DNA of 64,000 nt from Streptomyces sp. NBC_01260 (GCF_036226405.1 NZ_CP108464.1:2976001-3040000); one strand, 5' to 3'; shown: positions 33,207 to 42,433, numbered from the stretch's first letter. A program made the numbers and translations. Notes: generated by a model from the sequence alone, not told the origin.

Positions 33207-34187
33207 GTGGTTAAGCTCTCCGTCATCGTGCCGTTCTACAACGTGCAGACATACGCCCCCGACACCCTGAGAAGCCTGCGGGCGAACGCCCGCGAGGACT
33301 TCGAGTTCATTCTCGTCGACGACTGCTCGACCGACGGGACCGCGGACATGCTGCGGCGCGCGCAGGACGAGATTCCGGGGGTGGTCGTCCGCAGACACGA
33401 ACAGAACGGCGGACTGGCCACCGCCCGGAACACCGGTCTGGACGCGGCCCGCGGCGAGTACCTCGCCTTCCTGGACGGCGACGACTGGCTCGCCCCCGGT
33501 TTCTACGCCGAACTCCTGGCCAGGACCGAGGCGTTGGACTGCGACTTCGTCCGCACCGACCATGTCCAGGCCGACGGCAGGACCCGTACCGTCCAGCGCG
33601 TCCCGCACGGCCGCAGGGGCGAGGTGATGGCCCCCCGGGACGCGATCCTGCCCGCCGGGCGCAGCACCTCCGTCGACTACGCGTACGCCTGGGCGGGCCT
33701 CTACCACCGTCGGCTGCTGGACCGCGGGCTGCTGCACTTCACGGACGGGCTGCGTACCGCCGAGGACCGGCCGTGGATCTGGCGACTGCACCGCGAGGCG
33801 GATTCCTTCGCGGTGCTGGGACTTCTCGGAATCTTCTACCGACGCGGCGTCGCCTCGTCGCTCACCCAGATCGGTGACATGCGCCAGCTCGATTTCATTC
33901 GCTCGTTCGACCAGGTCGTACGGGAAACAGCGGCGGACCGCGATGCGCGGGAACTTCTGCCGAAAGCGGTCCGAAACTATTGCGCGATCATTTCCCATCA
34001 CATGGGTTCGATGGAAAGGTTCGAACCCGCTGTGGCGCGTGCCCTGAAATCGATGAGCGCCGGTGCTCTCGGGCGAATGCCGCAGGATGTGCTGGACGAG
34101 GCCCTCGATTCGATGGACGTCAAGCGCGCGACCCTGCTGCGCCGGCTGCGCCGGCGGTCCGCCGCGAAGGAGGTGGCGGCCGCGTGA
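33207..34187 (+). CDS. GT2-family glycosyltransferase
   Basis: 326 aa. A GT-A fold: VKLSVIVPFYNVQ at the start, nucleotide-binding FEFILVDDCSTDGT, the GLATARNTGLDAARGEY segment, and the DxD-type motif LDGDDWL that holds the metal and nucleotide sugar. The C-terminal ~110 residues are helical and end in a basic tail (RRLRRRSAAKE). The start at GTG 33207 gives the typical GT2 N-terminus; ATG 33201 and GTG 33198 are also in frame. It overlaps the next gene by GTGA. It probably elongates the wall polymer backbone. Confidence 0.9.
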   Translation: MVKLSVIVPFYNVQTYAPDTLRSLRANAREDFEFILVDDCSTDGTADMLRRAQDEIPGVVVRRHEQNGGLATARNTGLDAARGEYLAFLDGDDWLAPGFYAELLARTEALDCDFVRTDHVQADGRTRTVQRVPHGRRGEVMAPRDAILPAGRSTSVDYAYAWAGLYHRRLLDRGLLHFTDGLRTAEDRPWIWRLHREADSFAVLGLLGIFYRRGVASSLTQIGDMRQLDFIRSFDQVVRETAADRDARELLPKAVRNYCAIISHHMGSMERFEPAVARALKSMSAGALGRMPQDVLDEALDSMDVKRATLLRRLRRRSAAKEVAAA

Positions 34188-35557
34188 ACAGCAGCCGGGC
34201 CCGCACGACGCAGATCTTCTTCGCCTCCACCCTCTACGGCACGGCCACCCTCGCCGCCGCCCTGGACGCGGGCCTCTTCGCGGACGCCGGCCGCCGCGTC
34301 CTGCTCGTCTCGAACAACGCGGCGATCCCGGAGACGGCGACCGCCCTCGACGCGATGCCCGGATTCGACGTGCTGCGCGGCCGGTTCGACGACGTCGTGT
34401 CGTGGAATGCCACGATCGCCCCGCACCATCCGGGCGGCTGGTCCCCGCGGCCGGACGACGTTCCGCTGTGGGAACGGCATCTGCGCCTGGCCTGGGGACT
34501 CGGCGACGACGACATCGAGATCGCGGTGGAGTCGATCCAGGTCGACCCGGCCATGGCGATCGCCCAGATCTTCACCGGTGTTCCGATCGACGTGTACGCG
34601 GACGGGCTGATGAGCTACGGCCCGACCCGGAACAAGATCGACCCGCTGGTCGGCACCCGGGTGCGGCGGCTGCTCCATCTCGACCTGGTGCCGGGACTGC
34701 GGCCGCTGCTGCTCACGGAGTTCGGCGTGGCACCGCGGATCGTGCCGACCGAGGCCTTCCTCAAGGTGCTCGGTGAGCTGGGCGACGCGCCCGACGTCGC
34801 GGCGGGCGTGCCGTCCGTGGAGACTCCCGCGCTGCTGCTCGGCCAGTACCTCTCCGCCCTCGGCCTGATCAGCGCGGCGGAGGAGGAGCAGCTGCATCTG
34901 CGGATGATGCGCGGCGCGGTCCGGCTCGGCCACACCCGGCTGGTGTTCAAACCGCATCCGACGGCCCCGGCCCAGTGGTCGCGGGGGATGGCGGCGGAGG
35001 CGGAGCGGCTCGGCGCGGAGCTGACCGTGCTGGACGCGGGGGTGCTCACCGCCCCGGTCCTCGCCGAGGTGCTGTACCAGCGGATGCGGCCCGCCCTGGT
35101 CGTCGGCTGCTTCTCAACGGCGCTGCTCACGGCGTCCGCGTTCTACGGGCTGCCGGTGGCGCGGGTCGGGACCCGGACGCTGCTGGAGCGGCTGACCCCG
35201 TACGAGAACAGCAACCGGGTCCCGGTCACGCTGGTGGACGCGCTGGTGCCGGACCTGGAGGACCACGGCGCGGCCGAGACGGCGCCCGCGGTGGCGCCGG
35301 ACGGGCTGAACGACCTGGTGAGCGCGGTCGGCTTCGCCATGCAGCCGAAGATTTACCCGGGGCTCCGCCCGGTCGCCGAACGGTATCTCGCCGCCCGTCC
35401 CGCGGCCGCGACCCGGCGCTACTTCAAGCGCAGGCGGCTGACCTCGCTCGCACTGCCGGGCGGGGTGCCCGAGCAGTTCGCGTTCCTGCCGCGGAGCGCC
35501 GCGGTGCGCCGGGTGGCGCGGCGGGCGAAGGCGCTGCGGCCGGGCGCGCGGCGGTGA
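34184..35557 (+). CDS. Alpha-2,8-polysialyltransferase-family protein
   Basis: 457 aa. It carries the two motifs of bacterial polysialyltransferases: an acidic-Gly motif in VYADGLMSYGP and the His-Pro motif in FKPHPTA. FFASTLYGTATLAAA at the N-terminus and GCFSTALLTASAFYG in the second half are also typical of this GT-B family. In E. coli and Neisseria such enzymes polymerise CMP-sialic acid. Together with the NeuA/NeuB operon 1 kb away this suggests repeated addition of a nonulosonic acid. The GTG start is coupled to the GT2 gene (GTGA). The C-terminus is basic. Confidence 0.82.
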   Translation: MNSSRARTTQIFFASTLYGTATLAAALDAGLFADAGRRVLLVSNNAAIPETATALDAMPGFDVLRGRFDDVVSWNATIAPHHPGGWSPRPDDVPLWERHLRLAWGLGDDDIEIAVESIQVDPAMAIAQIFTGVPIDVYADGLMSYGPTRNKIDPLVGTRVRRLLHLDLVPGLRPLLLTEFGVAPRIVPTEAFLKVLGELGDAPDVAAGVPSVETPALLLGQYLSALGLISAAEEEQLHLRMMRGAVRLGHTRLVFKPHPTAPAQWSRGMAAEAERLGAELTVLDAGVLTAPVLAEVLYQRMRPALVVGCFSTALLTASAFYGLPVARVGTRTLLERLTPYENSNRVPVTLVDALVPDLEDHGAAETAPAVAPDGLNDLVSAVGFAMQPKIYPGLRPVAERYLAARPAAATRRYFKRRRLTSLALPGGVPEQFAFLPRSAAVRRVARRAKALRPGARR

Positions 35558-35585
35558 GCAGGTCCGTCCGACGGTGACAGCGGAT

Positions 35586-35621
35586 GAGGGGGCGGGACGC
35601 CGGCCGGCGGCCCGCCCCCTC
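35586..35621. terminator. Hairpin terminator between convergent glycan genes
   Basis: GAGGGGGCGGG (35586-35596) and its complement (35611-35621) give an 11-bp stem; GACAG and CTGTC just outside can extend it after a bulge. It lies between the polysialyltransferase-family gene and the convergent GT8 fusion. Confidence 0.75.
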
Positions 35622-35632
35622 CTGTCGTGCCG

Positions 35633-38008
35633 TCAGACGCGCACGCCCGCCAGGATCAGCTGGAGGTCCGCGGCGTTCGCCTCGGTGACCTTCCACAGTT
35701 CCCGCTGGCGCCCGTGCACATCGGCGACCGCCGCCGCGTGGTCGTCCAGCAGTCCGGCCGCCCGCTCCACGAGCCGTGCCCCGAGGTGCCGGTCGTGGAC
35801 GGAGATGCCCCACTCGGGCCGCTCGATGTCGGACAGGAAGTACGCCATCTTCGGGTGCGAGATCAGGCTGATGACCGGCGTACCGCAGCCGAACGGGATC
35901 ATGCCCGCGTGCCCGCGCATCCCGATGACCAGCTTGGTCCGGGCGTAGGTGTCCCGGATCTCGTCGTTGCCGAAGTCGTACATCGGGATCACCGGCAGCG
36001 CGATGCCGTGCTCGCGCCGCAGGTCGAACGCGATCCGCTCGTCGTCCAGCGAGTGGGCCACGCACTTCACCGCGGCGCGGCCGGCGAGCCCCTTCACCGC
36101 GGTGGCCATCTCGGCGAGGAAGTGCCCGTAGTCGTGGCCGAAGCGGAGCCCCGAGCGGTCGTACGCGGCGTTGACCAGCACGGTGTTCTCGCGCTGCGCG
36201 GGATCGGTCCAGCCGTCCACCAGGTGCCGGGTGACGGTGGTCGGGCAGGGCTGGAAGCGGACCTTGTCGTGCAGCGAGGGCGGCAGCAGCTCACGGACCT
36301 TCTCGATCGAGCCGTGGTTGCGCAGCCCGAAGAACGCGGCGCGCTCGACCAGCTTGCGCAGCGAGGAGAGGAACCGCTCCCGGCCGTGGCCGTACGCCTG
36401 GCCGTCGAAGGCATTGAAGCCGACCGCGTACACCATGACGGGTACGTCGATCCGCTCCAGCAGTCCGTCGGGGACGTTCCACTGCCAGCCGCTGTTGCCG
36501 TTCGGAGCGGTGTCCGGGATGAAGAGGCCGCCGCCGCCGATGACCAGGCCGCGGCGGGCGTTGACGCGTTCCAGCGCGGCCTCGTCGAACAGCCGGTGGG
36601 CGTGGACGGAGTGCCAGCGGGCCGGGCCGGTGTCGCGGCCGAAGGCCAGCCGGACGCTCGAAGGGAGCAGCTTGTCCCCGGCGTTGCCCTGCCGGTCCAT
36701 GTAGAAGGCGACGTGGGCGAGCTGCCCGGCGGCCGGTCCCTCGTCGGGGGCCTCCGCGTCCCTGGTGCGCTTGTACATCAGCCGGTTCGCCCGGTGGGTG
36801 GGGTCGACGCCGAGGCCTTCGAGGGCGTACTGCGCCGCGCCGGTGTCGTCGCCGTGGATCCAGGCGATCTGGGCGAGGCGTGAGAAGGCGGTGGCGGCCC
36901 GGTTGGGGGCGGCGGCCGCCAGCAGGAGCTGGGCGCGGGCCTCCTCGTAGCGGGAGACGCTCATCAGGGCATGGCCGAGCACCTCGTGCGGCCAGGCCTC
37001 GTCGACGGGAATCCGGACCGAGCCGAGCAGGTCGGCCGCCTCCTGGTACTCACCGGCGACGATGTGCGCGGTGGCGACCCGGCGGGCGCTGTCGGGGTCG
37101 GCGGTGCGCCGGACGTGCGGGGTGCCGTAGTGCACCAGCAGGTCGTGGTGCTTGGCGCCGGGCAGTGCCAGGTAGGCGGCGTGGAACTCGGCGTCGGACA
37201 GCTCGAACCCGCGCCAGCGGTCCTCGGCCAGGCCGTACCCGGCCTCGCCGCCCTGCCAGGGCTTGTGCCGTCCGGTGAAGTGCAGGATCGCGGTGGTGTC
37301 GGGCACCGGGAGGTCGCCGGAGAGCCGCCGCTTGACGAAGTTGTAGCGGGAGTCGAGCTGCACGAAGCCGCCGTCGAGCACGGCGTTCAGGATGCCCTGG
37401 TCGTGCTTGTCCAGCTCGTATTCGCCGCTGCGGCCGACCTCGTCGATGCGTGCGCAGAACGCGTCGCTCAGGTACTCGCGCTGGATGACCAGCAGCCCGC
37501 TGTTGAGCTTGTGCTGTCCGTAGAAGAACTGCGGAACGGCCGCAAGACCCTCGCGCAGCCTCAGCAGTTCGTCCAGAGCGCCGAGGACCACCATGTCGGT
37601 GTCCAGGGTGATCACGGTGTCGTAGTCACGCACCCGGAAGACGTCCAGGATGAAGTAGGCCTTGCGCACCAGGTAGTTGTCCTGGTCGCCCTTGGCGTAC
37701 GTGTCGTAGTGCGCGGCGTCGACCCGGCGGAAGTCGACGCGCGGGTGCAGTTCCCGGATGCGGGCGACGGAAGCGGGGCGCAGCCCGTCGTGCAGGACGA
37801 CGAAGTCCTCGCAGACGGCCGGGTTGGACAGGGCGAGGCTGCGCAGCAGGGCGAGGAAGCCGGGCAGGTAGTTCTCGTCCACGAAGCTCGCGAAGGCGAC
37901 CCGGCGCTTGCCGGTGAGGGCGTTGGCCGGGGCGGGCGGTGCGGGCACGGGCGCGTCGGCGGGGGGCATCTCGGCAGGGGGCATCTCGGCGGGGGGCGTC
38001 GTCGTCAT
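35633..38008 (-). CDS. Three-part protein: GT8 glycosyltransferase - TPR - polysaccharide pyruvyltransferase
   Basis: 791 aa. A Pro-rich start with PPAEM repeats is followed by a GT8-like domain (~34-285: RRVAFASFVDENYLPGFLAL; DxD in ITLDTDMVVLG; LHFTGRHKPW near its end). A tetratricopeptide region (~310-430, SRYEEARAQLLLAAAAPNRA) leads to a pyruvyltransferase domain (~450-780): YMDRQGNAGDKLL, GGGGLFIPD, FGLRNHGSIEKV and GMRGHAGMIPFGCGTPV. It could add a sugar and then a pyruvate ketal. ATG overlaps the stop of the GT29 gene (ATGA), so the two are made together. Confidence 0.85.
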   Translation of the reverse strand: MTTTPPAEMPPAEMPPADAPVPAPPAPANALTGKRRVAFASFVDENYLPGFLALLRSLALSNPAVCEDFVVLHDGLRPASVARIRELHPRVDFRRVDAAHYDTYAKGDQDNYLVRKAYFILDVFRVRDYDTVITLDTDMVVLGALDELLRLREGLAAVPQFFYGQHKLNSGLLVIQREYLSDAFCARIDEVGRSGEYELDKHDQGILNAVLDGGFVQLDSRYNFVKRRLSGDLPVPDTTAILHFTGRHKPWQGGEAGYGLAEDRWRGFELSDAEFHAAYLALPGAKHHDLLVHYGTPHVRRTADPDSARRVATAHIVAGEYQEAADLLGSVRIPVDEAWPHEVLGHALMSVSRYEEARAQLLLAAAAPNRAATAFSRLAQIAWIHGDDTGAAQYALEGLGVDPTHRANRLMYKRTRDAEAPDEGPAAGQLAHVAFYMDRQGNAGDKLLPSSVRLAFGRDTGPARWHSVHAHRLFDEAALERVNARRGLVIGGGGLFIPDTAPNGNSGWQWNVPDGLLERIDVPVMVYAVGFNAFDGQAYGHGRERFLSSLRKLVERAAFFGLRNHGSIEKVRELLPPSLHDKVRFQPCPTTVTRHLVDGWTDPAQRENTVLVNAAYDRSGLRFGHDYGHFLAEMATAVKGLAGRAAVKCVAHSLDDERIAFDLRREHGIALPVIPMYDFGNDEIRDTYARTKLVIGMRGHAGMIPFGCGTPVISLISHPKMAYFLSDIERPEWGISVHDRHLGARLVERAAGLLDDHAAAVADVHGRQRELWKVTEANAADLQLILAGVRV

Positions 38009-39555
38009 CGCAGTCGGATCCTCGTATCGGTGACGCTCTGGGCGCGTTCCATGACCCACGCCTTTTCGCTGGTGTACTCGTGCACGGAGGTGATCGGCAT
38101 CTTCATCGCGGCGGGCAGCCGATAGGCGCCGCTCTCGTAGAAGTCGAATCCGATCAGGTCGAGTTGAGGGCTGACGTCCAGGTGGTCCAGCAGCCAGAGC
38201 ATGTTGAAGCCGCTGGTGGGGATGGCCGGCCAGACGTCGGTGCCGACCTTGCCGATGTCGCGCAGCGGCCAGCGCAGCGACTCGTCGCCGAGGTACTGCT
38301 GGGCGCCCGGCACCAGCCGGGTGCGCAGCGAGTGCTTCCAGTCGCCGGAGATCCCGCCGAACACCAGCCGGGTGTGGACCTTCCGCTCCCAGTTGAAGCC
38401 GTGCTTGTGGATGGTGGCGTGGATGTCGGTGCGGCTGCCGGTGGCGGCGGGGTCGATCCGGTACGAGTTGAAGCGGACGACGAGGTCGTACGCGTCGATC
38501 TCGGCGCCCATCGAACCCGCGCCGACCCGCTGGGAGTTGGCGATCAGGCAGATCGACTTGCCCGCGATGTGGTTGCGGAACTCGCCGAGCGTGGACCATT
38601 CGACCCCGCCGAAGGTGGGGTCGGCCACCGGACCGCGCATCCGGGTCCGGCGCTGCCCGGCGTAGAGCGCGATCAGCTCCGTGAGGTGGCGGGGGCCGTC
38701 GTTGCCCGGGGTGGTGCGGGGTACGCCGCCGCTGCCCGGCGCGCCGCCGGCCTCCAGGGCGAGGCCGAGGTACTGGGCGAGGGCCTCCTGGATCTCCGGC
38801 ACCGGCGCACCGGACCGGTCCTGGGCCAGGAGTGCGCCGATCAGCCGGGACCGTGCGCGGTTCCAGTCCCCGCGCGCGTGCAGGGCCAGGCCCTCGGCCC
38901 AGGTGTCGGTGACCGGCCCTCCGGCGAAGCCCGCGGCCTCGGGGCAGTCCCGCTCCAGCATCCGCAGCAGCTCGTCCTGGCGCTCCGCTCCGGCCCGCAG
39001 CCCGGCCGTCCTCGCCGCGATGCCGAAGCCGTCGTCGTCGGTGAGGTCGAGGTAGCGCTCGTACGCCTCGACGGCGTCGGCCTCCGCGCCCATCGCCTCC
39101 AGGACGCGGGCCCGCAGCCGCCAGGCCGCACGGGAGCGTCTGCGCTGGGTCAGCACGGTGTCGGTGACGAGGGCGGCGAGCTTCAGCTCGTCCTCGTAAC
39201 CGCAGTCCAGCGCCTTGTTGCCGACCGCGAGCAGCGGGTCGAGCAGCTGGTCGCCGAGGATCAGGGCGGAGCCGGGGCCGCCCTTGGAGGTGCGCCGCAG
39301 CAGCGGGGCCGGGGAGGCGGCGGGCGCCTGCTCCATGGCGGCGTGGGTGGCCAGCAGATTCCGCAGCGCCTCCGCCAGCGCCGTACGCCGCCGGTCGAGC
39401 CCGGCGACCAGCTTCCCGCTGTGGGCGGCACAGGCACGCAGGCAGGTCTCCAGCTCCGTCGGACGGACGGCGGCGAGGGGCGAGGTGCCGTCCTCGGACG
39501 GGAGCGGGTCCTGTGCGTCGCGCTGCCGTGGCCAACGGCTGCGGGCTTTCGTCAT
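38005..39555 (-). CDS. TPR-like protein with C-terminal GT29 (eukaryotic-type) sialyltransferase domain
   Basis: 516 aa. Residues ~30-300 are helical repeats resembling TPRs (VLEAMGAEADAVEAYERYLD). Residues ~330-510 carry the sialylmotifs of family GT29: motif L (KSICLIANSQ..., then GAEIDAYDLVVRFNSY at ~350-365 and TGSRTDI), motif S (IPTSGFNMLWLLDHL, 445-459, then LDLIGFDFY), and the VS motif H-x4-E at His492-Glu497 (HEYTSE). This family is known chiefly from animals and other eukaryotes, with few bacterial members. It should transfer the CMP-activated sugar made by NeuA/NeuB. GGAG lies before the ATG. There is no membrane anchor, unlike Golgi enzymes. Confidence 0.72.
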   Translation of the reverse strand: MTKARSRWPRQRDAQDPLPSEDGTSPLAAVRPTELETCLRACAAHSGKLVAGLDRRRTALAEALRNLLATHAAMEQAPAASPAPLLRRTSKGGPGSALILGDQLLDPLLAVGNKALDCGYEDELKLAALVTDTVLTQRRRSRAAWRLRARVLEAMGAEADAVEAYERYLDLTDDDGFGIAARTAGLRAGAERQDELLRMLERDCPEAAGFAGGPVTDTWAEGLALHARGDWNRARSRLIGALLAQDRSGAPVPEIQEALAQYLGLALEAGGAPGSGGVPRTTPGNDGPRHLTELIALYAGQRRTRMRGPVADPTFGGVEWSTLGEFRNHIAGKSICLIANSQRVGAGSMGAEIDAYDLVVRFNSYRIDPAATGSRTDIHATIHKHGFNWERKVHTRLVFGGISGDWKHSLRTRLVPGAQQYLGDESLRWPLRDIGKVGTDVWPAIPTSGFNMLWLLDHLDVSPQLDLIGFDFYESGAYRLPAAMKMPITSVHEYTSEKAWVMERAQSVTDTRIRLR

Positions 39556-39901
39556 GGCGCTCCAAAGCGTCTGATGCCCGTGGGGGGAAGGGGCGTAGGG
39601 AGGGGGAACGGATGTCCGTCAACCGTTCGGGGTTCCGTGGCACGCTAGGAAACCTGAACGGCCGCCCGATGAACTCGCCCTGTCGGCAGGGGAAACTGCT
39701 GCCTCCCGCCCGTTCCCGGTGGTCGCGCCTGCCCGGACCGGTGTCTTCGCCGCTGCGGGCAGGGGCCGCCCCCGGCCGGCCCAGCCGTCGCCGGGCCGGA
39801 TGACCTGGCGGGGACCGCCGTATGAAGGGCGGCGGACCATCAGGTGAACCGCCCTTTCCCGCAACGGATTTCACGATGTTCGATGACATATTCGACCCAC
39901 C
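39556..39901. other. Gene-free 346 bp between the GT29 gene and the YfhO-like gene (divergent)
   Basis: Promoter region for both directions. Near the right end CATATT lies nine bases before the YfhO ATG, and no Shine-Dalgarno sequence is seen there. I found no convincing long repeat or RNA gene. Confidence 0.5.
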
Positions 39902-42412
39902 ATGAGGACTCCGTCGATTCTCCGATCGCCGCGCGGCCGGGGCGCCGCCCTGGCCGCCGTGCTCACCGTCGTCACCGTCTGCGCCGGGGACGCGGTGGCC
40001 CGCAGCTACCCCTTCGGCCCGCGCACCCGCAGCGTGAACGACCTGGGCAATCAGTTCGTACCGTTCCACGCCCACCTCTGGGACCTGCTGCACGGCAGAG
40101 CGGACGGCGGGCTCCTGCTGAACTGGCAGTCCGGCTTCGGCACCAGCTTCCTGCCCGATCTCGGTACGTATCTGAGCAGCCCGTTCGCCCTGCTCGTCGG
40201 GGTGTTCCCGAGGGACCGGATCGACCTGGCCGTCTACGTGGTCACGCTGGTGAAGACGGGGGTGGCGGCGGCGGCGATGACGTGGCTGCTGACCGCGTTG
40301 CGCCGGGGCCGCGGCCGGGAGTGGCTGGCGGCCGTGCTCGGCGCCTCGTACGCGCTGTGCGGCTGGTCGGTCGCCGAGGCCGCGTACAACCCGATGTGGC
40401 TGGACGGGCTGATCGCCTTCCCGCTGCTCTGCCTGGCCGGCGAGTGGGCACGGACCGCGCGGCGGCCGGTACCGGCGACGCTCCTGGTGACGCTCGCCTG
40501 GGTCGCCAACTTCTACACCGCGTACATGGCCACGCTCGGGGCCGCGCTGGTGCTGGTGGTACGGCTGCTGCTGGAGGACGGCACGTCGCGGGAGCGGGTC
40601 CGGGGGCTGGTGCGCGCGGTGCGAACGGTGCTGCTCGGCATCGGTCTGGCCGCGCCGGTCCTGCTGCCGGTGTTCCTCGGAACCAAGCACGCCTACCCGG
40701 GCTGGACCCGGGAGTTCGCCCCGGCGGCCTGGCCGGATGTCGCGGCCCGGCTGCTCCCGGCCACGTACGGCTTCTTCAGTCCGGCGGTCTTCCTCGGCAC
40801 GGGCGCCCTGCTGCTGGCCTGCGCGCTCGCCTTCCACCGTGCCGCGCCGCGCGCCGAGCGCTGGGTGTGGCCGGGGCTGGTGGCCGTGGTCACGCTGTCC
40901 CTGCAGTGGGGGCCCACTCATCTGCTCTGGCACGCCTTCGCGACACCGAACGGCAGCCCGTTCCGGCAGACGTTCGTGCTGTGCGGCCTCGTGGTGATCG
41001 CCGCCTGGACCTCGGTCGCCCGTGCCTGGCCGGACCGGCGGGCGCTGCTGGGCGGGGCCGGGGTGCTGGTGCTGATCGCGGCCGCGGCCGCGCCCAGCGC
41101 ACTGGTCACCCGGTGGACGTATCCGCTGTTCGCCGCGGGGCTGGTGGCGGCCGTCTGCGCCCTCGCGCTGGTGCGCAGCGGCAGGTTCCTCGCGCTCGCG
41201 GTGCTGCTGCTGGTGGGGGCGCAGGCCGGACAGGCCGCCGCGACCACCGCGTACGCCGACCGGCAGCGGCTGAGGCTGCTCGACGACTACGCGCCCTGGG
41301 GCGAGCGCCAGCGCCTCCAGGCCGACGCGGTCGCCCGTGCCGACGGCTGGCCGCGCTACCGCACCGATCCGGGCCTGGAACAGAGCACCGCCAACGATCC
41401 GCTGGTGGTCGGCGGCCAGGGCGGGGCCTACTACAGCAGCCATACGCCCGACGTGACGACCCGCACCCTCCTCGCCCTGGGCGGCGGCTGGACCTCGCGC
41501 GGCCGCGCCCTGCAGAGCCTGGACAACCCGGTGACCGACGCGGTGTTCTCGGTCGGCGCCCGGGTCCATGTGCCGCGCGATCCGCACCAGGTCTGGAACC
41601 GCCCGGACGAACGGCCGGTGACCGTGACCCGCAGGGACGTCCCGCCGCTGGTGACGGTGCGGCCGTCCGGGTCCGGGGGCGCGGCCCGGTGGGGGCGCTC
41701 GCCGTTCCGCAATCAGGAGGAGCTGCTCGGCGCCCCGGTGTACACGCTGCCGAAGACCGTGCTGCGGTCCGAGGACGGTGCGGCCGCCCCCGACAGGAAT
41801 CCGCACGCCTACGAGGTGCGGGCCGGCGCGTACACCCTGAGTGCGAGCTGTCCGGCCGGCAGTCAGGTGTTCCTGTGGGCGCCCGACCTGTTCGGCACCG
41901 CGCGGCTGGGCGCCGCCGGTGAACCGAACGATCTGCGGGGCGACCTGCCCGCGCGCCGGGCCGCGATGCTGCCGCTGGGTCCGGGCGCGGGACGGATCGC
42001 CGTGACGCTGCGGGCGGAGCGGGACAGCACGGTTCCGCACGAGTCCGTCGGCTGCCTGAACCCGGGGCGCCTGGCCTCGGCGGTGGCGGGGCTGAAGCAG
42101 ACGGGGGCGACGCGGGTCACCGTCTCCGGCAACGGTGTGCACGCCGAACTCCCGCCGCACACCGAGGGGGTCGCCGTGCTGGCCGCGCCCCGGATCGCGG
42201 GCTGGAGCTGCGACGGGCATCCGGCCGACTCGTACCTCGGGCTCGTCGCGGTGCCGGTCGGCGACGGCCGGACGGCGGTGGACTGTTCGTTCCGGCCGCC
42301 GGGGCTGCGGGCCGGGACGCTCGCCGGGGCCGCCGCGCTGGCAGCCCTGCTGGCCACGGCGTTCGCACCGGCGGCCCTGAGCCGGGCACGGCGGCGGCGC
42401 GCTCGCCCGTAG
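39902..42412 (+). CDS. YfhO-like polytopic membrane protein, putative glycosyltransferase (GT-C type)
   Basis: 836 aa. About twelve membrane helices in residues ~12-430, a large extracytoplasmic domain ~450-790, and a final helix ~800-825 before a basic tail. YfhO signatures: RSYPFGPRTRSVNDLGNQF with the Asp typical of GT-C enzymes, then FGTSFLPDLGTYLSSPF and FYTAYMATLGA. YfhO relatives glycosylate wall teichoic or lipoteichoic acids outside the cell, so this gene may decorate the polymer made by the neighbouring locus. It may start leaderless at ATG 39902. Confidence 0.85.
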   Translation: MRTPSILRSPRGRGAALAAVLTVVTVCAGDAVARSYPFGPRTRSVNDLGNQFVPFHAHLWDLLHGRADGGLLLNWQSGFGTSFLPDLGTYLSSPFALLVGVFPRDRIDLAVYVVTLVKTGVAAAAMTWLLTALRRGRGREWLAAVLGASYALCGWSVAEAAYNPMWLDGLIAFPLLCLAGEWARTARRPVPATLLVTLAWVANFYTAYMATLGAALVLVVRLLLEDGTSRERVRGLVRAVRTVLLGIGLAAPVLLPVFLGTKHAYPGWTREFAPAAWPDVAARLLPATYGFFSPAVFLGTGALLLACALAFHRAAPRAERWVWPGLVAVVTLSLQWGPTHLLWHAFATPNGSPFRQTFVLCGLVVIAAWTSVARAWPDRRALLGGAGVLVLIAAAAAPSALVTRWTYPLFAAGLVAAVCALALVRSGRFLALAVLLLVGAQAGQAAATTAYADRQRLRLLDDYAPWGERQRLQADAVARADGWPRYRTDPGLEQSTANDPLVVGGQGGAYYSSHTPDVTTRTLLALGGGWTSRGRALQSLDNPVTDAVFSVGARVHVPRDPHQVWNRPDERPVTVTRRDVPPLVTVRPSGSGGAARWGRSPFRNQEELLGAPVYTLPKTVLRSEDGAAAPDRNPHAYEVRAGAYTLSASCPAGSQVFLWAPDLFGTARLGAAGEPNDLRGDLPARRAAMLPLGPGAGRIAVTLRAERDSTVPHESVGCLNPGRLASAVAGLKQTGATRVTVSGNGVHAELPPHTEGVAVLAAPRIAGWSCDGHPADSYLGLVAVPVGDGRTAVDCSFRPPGLRAGTLAGAAALAALLATAFAPAALSRARRRRARP

Positions 42413-42433
42413 GGCCTGCCGGGGCCGCGCCCC

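Noticed and set aside
34017..34031. GGTTCGAACCC, resembling a tRNA T-loop
   Set aside because: It lies inside the GT2 coding sequence and no acceptor, D- or anticodon arm surrounds it.
28271..35557. Sialic acid catabolism
   Set aside because: No NanA lyase, NanE/NanK or sialidase is present; the enzymes are synthetic (NeuB, NeuA) and transferases.
38009..42220. Minus-strand frame continuing upstream of the GT8 fusion through the GT29 and YfhO genes
   Set aside because: The real start is ATG 38008 (coupled to the GT29 stop); the extension is antisense or out of frame to recognised genes.
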